A stretch of DNA of 64,000 nt. It comes from CAITSH01 sp025356665 (GTDB lineage: Bacteria; Pseudomonadota; Gammaproteobacteria; Burkholderiales; SG8-39). This document shows, in pieces, positions 59,632 through 64,000 of the stretch (positions are counted from its first letter, which is position 1; each line of letters starts with the position of its first letter). The stretch lies in contig JANXRV010000123.1 of the NCBI GenBank assembly GCA_025356665.1, positions 8,404-72,403 on the forward strand, written 5' to 3'. The translations under genes and the position numbers were made by a program. The notes beneath the pieces were generated by a model. That model was not told where the DNA came from, did not search any database, and saw only the letters and a program-made list of their open reading frames with translations.

Positions 59632-60438
59632 ATGGCTTTACTCAAGCATGTCGCAATTGTTGTCTCTGATCTGGAAAAAGCAGCTTCGTTTTACGAGGAA
59701 GTCTTCGCCTTAGAGCGCGTTGGTCGCGATGATCTCGAATTTGGGTCGGGTATTTACCTTTCAGATGGTGTATTCAACCTGGCGTTGCTCCGCTACAAAG
59801 GGGCGAGTGGGTCTGGATTGTCAAACGCCGAAACATTTATCGGGACACACCATTTCGGTTTTGTCGTTGAAAACCTAGAACGAGCGGAAGAGAGGATAAA
59901 AGCTGCCGGTGGAACGTTCTTTTTTCAGCTTGGCGAGGGCGAAGACAAGATCAACTTCGAACGAAAGTTCAAGGATCCGGACGGGATCATTTTTGATATT
60001 TCACGGCATGGTTGGGCTACGGCGGCAACTCCTGCGACTAAATCCAAACTTCGCCATGTGGCCATCGTCGTTAAGGATCTCGAGAAGGCTGCCCAGTTCT
60101 ATGAGAATGTCTTCGAACTAAAACGGGTTGGCCGGGATGACCTTGAGTTTGCCTCTGGCATTTATCTGTCAGACGGAACCAGCAATCTTGCACTGCTTCG
60201 CTATAACGGAACGAAAGGTTCGGGTCTGAAGGACGCGAACAGTTTTGTTGGGGCTCACCATTTCGGTTTTATGGTCGATGATCTTGTCGCAACGGAAAAG
60301 CGCATTAAGGAAGCCGGTGGCACCTTCTTTTTTCAGCTCGGGGACGGAGAGGAAAAAGAGAACTTCGAACGCAAGTTCAAGGATCCTGACGGTATTATTT
60401 TTGACCTATCAAAACATGGCTGGGCGGGAACGCGGTAG
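59632..60438 (+). CDS. Tandem-duplicated VOC (glyoxalase-like) protein
   Basis: 268 residues made of two nearly equal VOC units, about residues 2-126 and 138-266. Both begin L(K/R)HVAIVV(S/K)DLEKAA and end with FERKFKDPDGIIFD(I/L)S(R/K)HGWA. Roughly three of four residues match, so the gene arose by a fairly recent internal duplication. Each unit has the His of RHVAIVV/KHVAIVV, His of HHFGF and an Asp in DPDGIIFD, giving possible metal sites. VOC enzymes include glyoxalase, epimerases and dioxygenases; the reaction here is open. It lies 69 bases after receptor 6. Confidence 0.88.
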   Translation: MALLKHVAIVVSDLEKAASFYEEVFALERVGRDDLEFGSGIYLSDGVFNLALLRYKGASGSGLSNAETFIGTHHFGFVVENLERAEERIKAAGGTFFFQLGEGEDKINFERKFKDPDGIIFDISRHGWATAATPATKSKLRHVAIVVKDLEKAAQFYENVFELKRVGRDDLEFASGIYLSDGTSNLALLRYNGTKGSGLKDANSFVGAHHFGFMVDDLVATEKRIKEAGGTFFFQLGDGEEKENFERKFKDPDGIIFDLSKHGWAGTR

Positions 60439-60718
60439 CTATACGCTACGTCTTCTATTTTTGTTTCGATCCGCCCTCGTCGGCGCATTGTGTGTTCTCT
60501 TCGTTAATGTTGACGCGATTTGCTGTTGGGTAAAGCGCATGGTGCGGGGAATGGCGGTGGCAATGGAAATTTTCTTCCTCTCGCGGGAGCGAGTTGTTTC
60601 CTTGGAGCTGGCAGGGGAGGTGGTACAAGTTTTATAGATGGAAGAGTCCATTGGGTGCCTGGCGGGCTAATACACTCCCAACTTTGGCATGTAATATTTT
60701 TTTCAAGGTAATCAATTA

Positions 60719-61027
60719 ATGAGCTTTTACGCCCACCACGTTTTTTTTTGCTGCAACCAGCGACCCGATGGGCAAGCCTGTTGCGAAGACTACGGTGCGA
60801 CCGAGCTGCGTGCTTATGCCAAAGATAAGGTCAAGGCGCTCAATCTATCAAGTCAGAGCAAGGTCCGCATTAACCAAGCTGGCTGTCTCGACCGCTGTGA
60901 GTTGGGGCCGGTCATGGTCATTTATCCGCAAGAAACCTGGTACACCTATGTAGACAAATCGGATGTCGACGAAATTATTGAAGAGCACCTCAAAAACGGC
61001 CGTATCGTCGATCGTCTTAAGATTTAG
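60719..61027 (+). CDS. Thioredoxin-like 2Fe-2S ferredoxin
   Basis: 102 residues matching the small (2Fe-2S) ferredoxin with a thioredoxin fold. Cysteines lie in FFCCNQRPDGQACC and in GCLDRCELGPVMVIYPQETW, with DVDEIIEEHLKNGRIVDRL at the end. These proteins are electron carriers in the cytoplasm. A 280-base AT-rich spacer with no gene precedes it. The ribosome site is AAGGTAATCAATTA. It converges with the response regulator. Confidence 0.88.
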   Translation: MSFYAHHVFFCCNQRPDGQACCEDYGATELRAYAKDKVKALNLSSQSKVRINQAGCLDRCELGPVMVIYPQETWYTYVDKSDVDEIIEEHLKNGRIVDRLKI

Positions 61028-61160
61028 AGTCCCGTGACGCTCTTTGACATTACGGTGGATCCGCCGGCGTGGTGGGCGGAGCAACGGCGGCGGATGAAGG
61101 AGCTGAAGGTTTTTATTCCTGTGGCCAGACCAGAAAGACAACCCGCATTGTTTCTTGGGA

Positions 61161-61559
61161 CTACTTATCCGGCGATGCCGTTAGCTTATCAATCAATTCT
61201 GAGTATCCGAACGGCTTGGGCAAGATGTCGTTAAAACCAGCTTCGAGAAAGGTTTGCCGGTGTATCTCATGTGCATGCGCGGTACAGGCAATGATGTGAG
61301 CATGGTTATTCGTTGCGCTAGATCGAAGAACTTTACAAGTGTCCATACCGTTGATACCCGGCATACTGATGTCCAAAAGTATCACGTCAATGATATTTTT
61401 TTGGGCCAATTGGAGACAATCAAACCCATTCGTTGCTTGAAACACCTTGGAATAACCAGCCTTCCGTAACATCCTGATTACGATCTGAAGTAACGCGGGA
61501 TAATCATCGACGATCATCACAGCCTGATTCTTGGCCATGGGATTTTCAACAGTCTTCAT
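61161..61559 (-). CDS. Single-domain (CheY-like) response regulator
   Basis: 132 residues, receiver domain only. It has the acidic pair D18/D19 (MIVDDYP), phosphoacceptor D63 (VILLDISMPG), Thr in IIACTAHA and Lys in LPKPFGY. With no DNA-binding output, it must act through a partner. ATG 61559 has GAGGTCGGCA upstream and overlaps the histidine-kinase stop (61546-61548) by 14 bases. ATG 61538 is an alternative. Confidence 0.88.
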   Translation of the reverse strand: MKTVENPMAKNQAVMIVDDYPALLQIVIRMLRKAGYSKVFQATNGFDCLQLAQKNIIDVILLDISMPGINGMDTCKVLRSSATNNHAHIIACTAHAHEIHRQTFLEAGFNDILPKPFGYSELIDKLTASPDK

Positions 61560-63264
61560 TGCCGACCTCAACGAATGGCAAAGTGACGTTGAATTTACTG
61601 CCAATCCCAACAGAGGACTCAAGTCCAATCTGCCCCCCGAAAGATTCGACCAACTGAGCCGAGAGGTACAAACCAAGCCCGGTGCCTGATAAGGGTCGTG
61701 AACCAAACTCTTCCAATTGGCTAAATTGCTTGAATAATTTCGGAATATCTTCCGGACTTATTCCCGCGCCAGTATCCTCAATCACAATTTTCACGAACTT
61801 TCCGTCCAATTTGACCTCGAATGCGACACCACCTCGATCGGTAAATTTGATTGCGTTATTGACCAGGTTTTGGAGCACCTGAATCAATGCGGTTCTGCTT
61901 GCTGCGACAAAAGGCAGATCCATATCAGGATGCTTGAGGCTGAGCGCCAAGCCCTTCTTGGATGCTTCAGCTTGGTTTATCGCGATGACCGTTTTAACGA
62001 CATCCACTACATTTACCTTTTCTTTTTTTGCTAAAGCTGAAGATGAACCAACAGAACTGAGCATCAGCAGGTTATCGACGATGTTCTTCAGATGATCGCC
62101 TGCCGAAAAAATGGACTCCGCGGTCTTCCGCGTTTCTTCGTCATCTGTAAAAGTTTTAATATAGTCCGCCCCCGCTTTAATTCCAGCCAATGGCGTCCTC
62201 AGTTCATGCGACATATTGCGTATAAACACTTCTTTGACACCAAGGGCCAAGGTGAGATGTTTACTCTGCAACTGCAGACTATCTTCAAAGGCTATAGATT
62301 TGCGAGATGAAAACTCGATCACAAAGAAAAGAATGCATAGCATGACGGACATTAAGATGGCCGCCAGATATCTGGATCTATCAGCAGCCAGGTTATCCGA
62401 GAACATTTCGTCGTTCGAGGCGGAAATGACCACCATCAGGGGCAATCCGGGAACGCGCTGATAGGCGTAATATTCCGAAAGCTGGTTTTCATCCGAAACC
62501 TCAAGCAGTCCGGAATCCTTAGTCGGTTGTTTTGCGATTTCCTGAAACCATCTGGTTGAACGAACATCCCTATCCACTTTCAACGCAGCGCCTGAATATT
62601 CCGTCCTTGAGTACCCATCTTCGCCGACAAGGTACATAGCCCTTCCGGGTGAAACCATATCCTTATACAACTCCGCAAAATATTGAGGTGCGAACGAAAC
62701 CACAGCGACTCCAATAAAGCCCTTCCCAGGCTTATCGATTCGGCGAGCAACTTGAATAGACAACTTTCCCGAAGACCTGCCAAGCACTGTGCGTCCTATA
62801 AACAATGGTTCGCCTGATCCGTTCTTATGGTGAAGGAAATGGGGTCTATCCCTAAGATCGATTTTGACAAACGGCGTGGGAACATTCCCGGCTATGGCAA
62901 ATCCCTCTGAATTTATGATTCCAATCTGGGGGTACAACCGGGTATCTTCGAGAGAACGAATCTGCCGTCCCGACAGATTTATGGCGTCGCCCTTATCCAA
63001 GTATTCCAACGTCACAAATTTTGCCAAGATATCGGCGCCAAAAAAACTTCTTTCAGAATGTAATGCAGCGACTTTCGCCAAGCGTTCAATGCGCTGGCTT
63101 GACTGAGCCAGCACGCGCGACCGATCCTGTACTGACAAGCTTAGGGTTGTTATCCAAATTGACGAAAAAACAATCAAGATTGAAATTAGAACTGGAGGCC
63201 GCGCTGTTAACATGCGGGCTTTTTTCGCTCGGCGGAATCGATGCCGGCGAGAATAGGTCGGCAT
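61546..63264 (-). CDS. Membrane sensor histidine kinase with a dCache-like domain
   Basis: 572 residues. TM1 is about 24-44; an extracytoplasmic sensor domain of dCache type (DRPHFLHHKNGSGEPLFIGR, about 139-158) spans to TM2 (about 300-318). The kinase core follows: His353 in MSHELRTPLAG, N box LVNNAIKFTD, DTGAGIS and GTGLGLYLS. It phosphorylates the overlapping receiver-only regulator. ATG 63264 is used; ATG 63213 is also plausible. The ligand is unknown, perhaps a small organic acid as for many dCache domains. Confidence 0.92.
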   Translation of the reverse strand: MPTYSRRHRFRRAKKARMLTARPPVLISILIVFSSIWITTLSLSVQDRSRVLAQSSQRIERLAKVAALHSERSFFGADILAKFVTLEYLDKGDAINLSGRQIRSLEDTRLYPQIGIINSEGFAIAGNVPTPFVKIDLRDRPHFLHHKNGSGEPLFIGRTVLGRSSGKLSIQVARRIDKPGKGFIGVAVVSFAPQYFAELYKDMVSPGRAMYLVGEDGYSRTEYSGAALKVDRDVRSTRWFQEIAKQPTKDSGLLEVSDENQLSEYYAYQRVPGLPLMVVISASNDEMFSDNLAADRSRYLAAILMSVMLCILFFVIEFSSRKSIAFEDSLQLQSKHLTLALGVKEVFIRNMSHELRTPLAGIKAGADYIKTFTDDEETRKTAESIFSAGDHLKNIVDNLLMLSSVGSSSALAKKEKVNVVDVVKTVIAINQAEASKKGLALSLKHPDMDLPFVAASRTALIQVLQNLVNNAIKFTDRGGVAFEVKLDGKFVKIVIEDTGAGISPEDIPKLFKQFSQLEEFGSRPLSGTGLGLYLSAQLVESFGGQIGLESSVGIGSKFNVTLPFVEVGNEDC

Positions 63265-63788
63265 ATCTCCCGATCAATGACGGCGTTACGCCGCTCCGGC
63301 GGATCGCCCGCTCTGGGCAAGGCTGGTTTAGGTGGCATGAAGGTCAAACAGGCTGTCGTGCATGAGCGACTTATCAATCAAATATCGCGATGAAATCGCG
63401 CCAATTCTGAGTTTAAAAATATTCAAAACAACACTAATAAATCAACTAATTACAAACCAATCATCAAATTTAGAGCCGCCAATCACACTCGTTCAAGGCG
63501 TTCTCCCCTGAAAAACCTTGGGACACTAATGGGCTGATATGTACATCAAGAGCCCTGCGCTTGGGTAAGGTGTTATTCGTGAATTTAGAGATACTCACGC
63601 CTTACTCCTTGCTCCTTACTCTTTAGCCTTTACTCTTGGATCGCGATTTGAGGCCGAAATTTCAAGGTGGCAATGGCAAGAGCATAGCGGTGTGGTCCGT
63701 GACAAAGAAGCCCGGACAAGTGTTAATTTACTGTCTGAGGTGGCGCCGCAAAACCGGACAGGGATCTAAGTGAAGTTCTGCTCTTGCT
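63265..63788. other. AT-rich noncoding stretch near the right edge
   Basis: This 524-base stretch contains no convincing gene. It is AT-rich around 63390-63480, contains a CTTACTCCTTGCTCCTTACT-type run at 63599-63638, and a TGTCTGAGGTGGCGCCGCAAAACC segment near 63732-63757 whose origin I cannot name. Confidence 0.4.
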
Positions 63789-64000
63789 CTAATAGGCGAT
63801 GCGGTCGCCAAGGATACGGACCTTAAACTGATTGATGCCACGCTTGCTTAGTGATTGCCATAGAAGTGGCTCCGTTTGTTTGAACAGATTTCCCCGATTT
63901 ATAAGTGGAACTCGGGCCGGTTGGTGACGGTGCAGAGTTGTCCACGGCGGCGTGCGTCGCTTGCGACGAACGCAACGCCGCGGTGGGCAACTCGGGGCGC
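63789..64000 (-). CDS. Possible partial gene end, unknown
   Basis: On the minus strand a frame is open from the right edge to TAG at 63791-63789, about 69 codons, ending SLSKRGINQFKVRILGDRIAY. The later part looks protein-like (LFKQTEPLLWQSLSKRG) while the first 30 residues are very basic. I do not recognise it. Its start lies outside the window, and it may be chance. Confidence 0.25.
   Translation of the reverse strand, partial: APSCPPRRCVRRKRRTPPWTTLHRHQPARVPLINRGNLFKQTEPLLWQSLSKRGINQFKVRILGDRIAY

Noticed and set aside
61034..61234. Possible small plus-strand gene starting GTG after the thioredoxin-like ferredoxin
   Set aside because: Its 3' half overlaps the response regulator gene and no family was recognised. 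The first 40 codons look plausible (VTLFDITVDPPAWWAEQ), but support is too thin.
63640..64000. Insertion-sequence end
   Set aside because: GC-rich segments near 63740 and 63950 look like mobile-element borders, but I could find no transposase frame or matching inverted ends.

Overview
The window is high-GC DNA from what is most likely a betaproteobacterium of the Burkholderiales type. The evidence is six tripartite-tricarboxylate (Bug) receptors without permeases, a lysine-rich SWIB protein, a complete Liv-type ABC transporter, a TRAP transporter and many aromatic or carboxylate catabolic genes. No rRNA, tRNA, CRISPR array, phage gene or intact transposase was seen. It looks like a catabolic accessory region and not a housekeeping one.

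Layout. 1-6.5 kb: end of an amine oxidase, a broken transglutaminase gene, a thioredoxin-like protein, AzlC/AzlD, an SWIB protein, an MFS carrier and an esterase. 6.5-15.8 kb: an amidohydrolase divergent from a MarR regulator, then a xanthine-dehydrogenase-family (XDH) operon (large, FAD and 2Fe-2S subunits), a second amidohydrolase, a Bug receptor and a chimeric gene remnant. 15.8-18.3 kb: small membrane protein, GNAT, DUF924 and GST-like genes. 18.7-31.9 kb: livF-G-M-H plus binding protein, a zinc-type oxidoreductase, an acyl-CoA ligase, an orphan XDH-family large subunit, a molybdopterin/4Fe-4S oxidoreductase and a small membrane protein. 32-42.2 kb: TRAP transporter, two SDR + TauD-type dioxygenase pairs, a Bug receptor and two 4,5-dihydroxyphthalate-decarboxylase-like genes. 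42.2-50.1 kb: two class II aldolase + Bug pairs, a flavin hydroxylase with an extradiol dioxygenase, a YdcF-like protein and a spermidine-synthase-like protein. 50.2-63.3 kb: a stretch of lower GC with a Rieske ferredoxin, Bug receptor, GntR regulator, esterase, heme-oxygenase-like diiron protein, RidA, a second three-subunit XDH-family operon, another Bug receptor, a duplicated VOC protein, a thioredoxin-like ferredoxin and a two-component system. The last 0.7 kb is mostly noncoding.

How it fits together. Most transporters sit beside oxidative or hydrolytic enzymes, so the region reads as several substrate-specific modules for uptake and breakdown of organic acids and (hetero)aromatics. Three molybdenum hydroxylase large subunits in one window is notable. 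A shared dyad (TTGTACTAACAA) in front of the amidohydrolase/MarR pair and the Liv binding protein, with a half site before the CoA ligase, suggests one MarR regulon spanning about 19 kb. The most interesting module is at 53.7-58.6 kb. There a CADD/SznF-like diiron-oxidase candidate, carrying what looks like a full six-ligand iron set, lies next to RidA and a molybdenum hydroxylase, which suggests an oxidative pathway for a nitrogen-containing compound.
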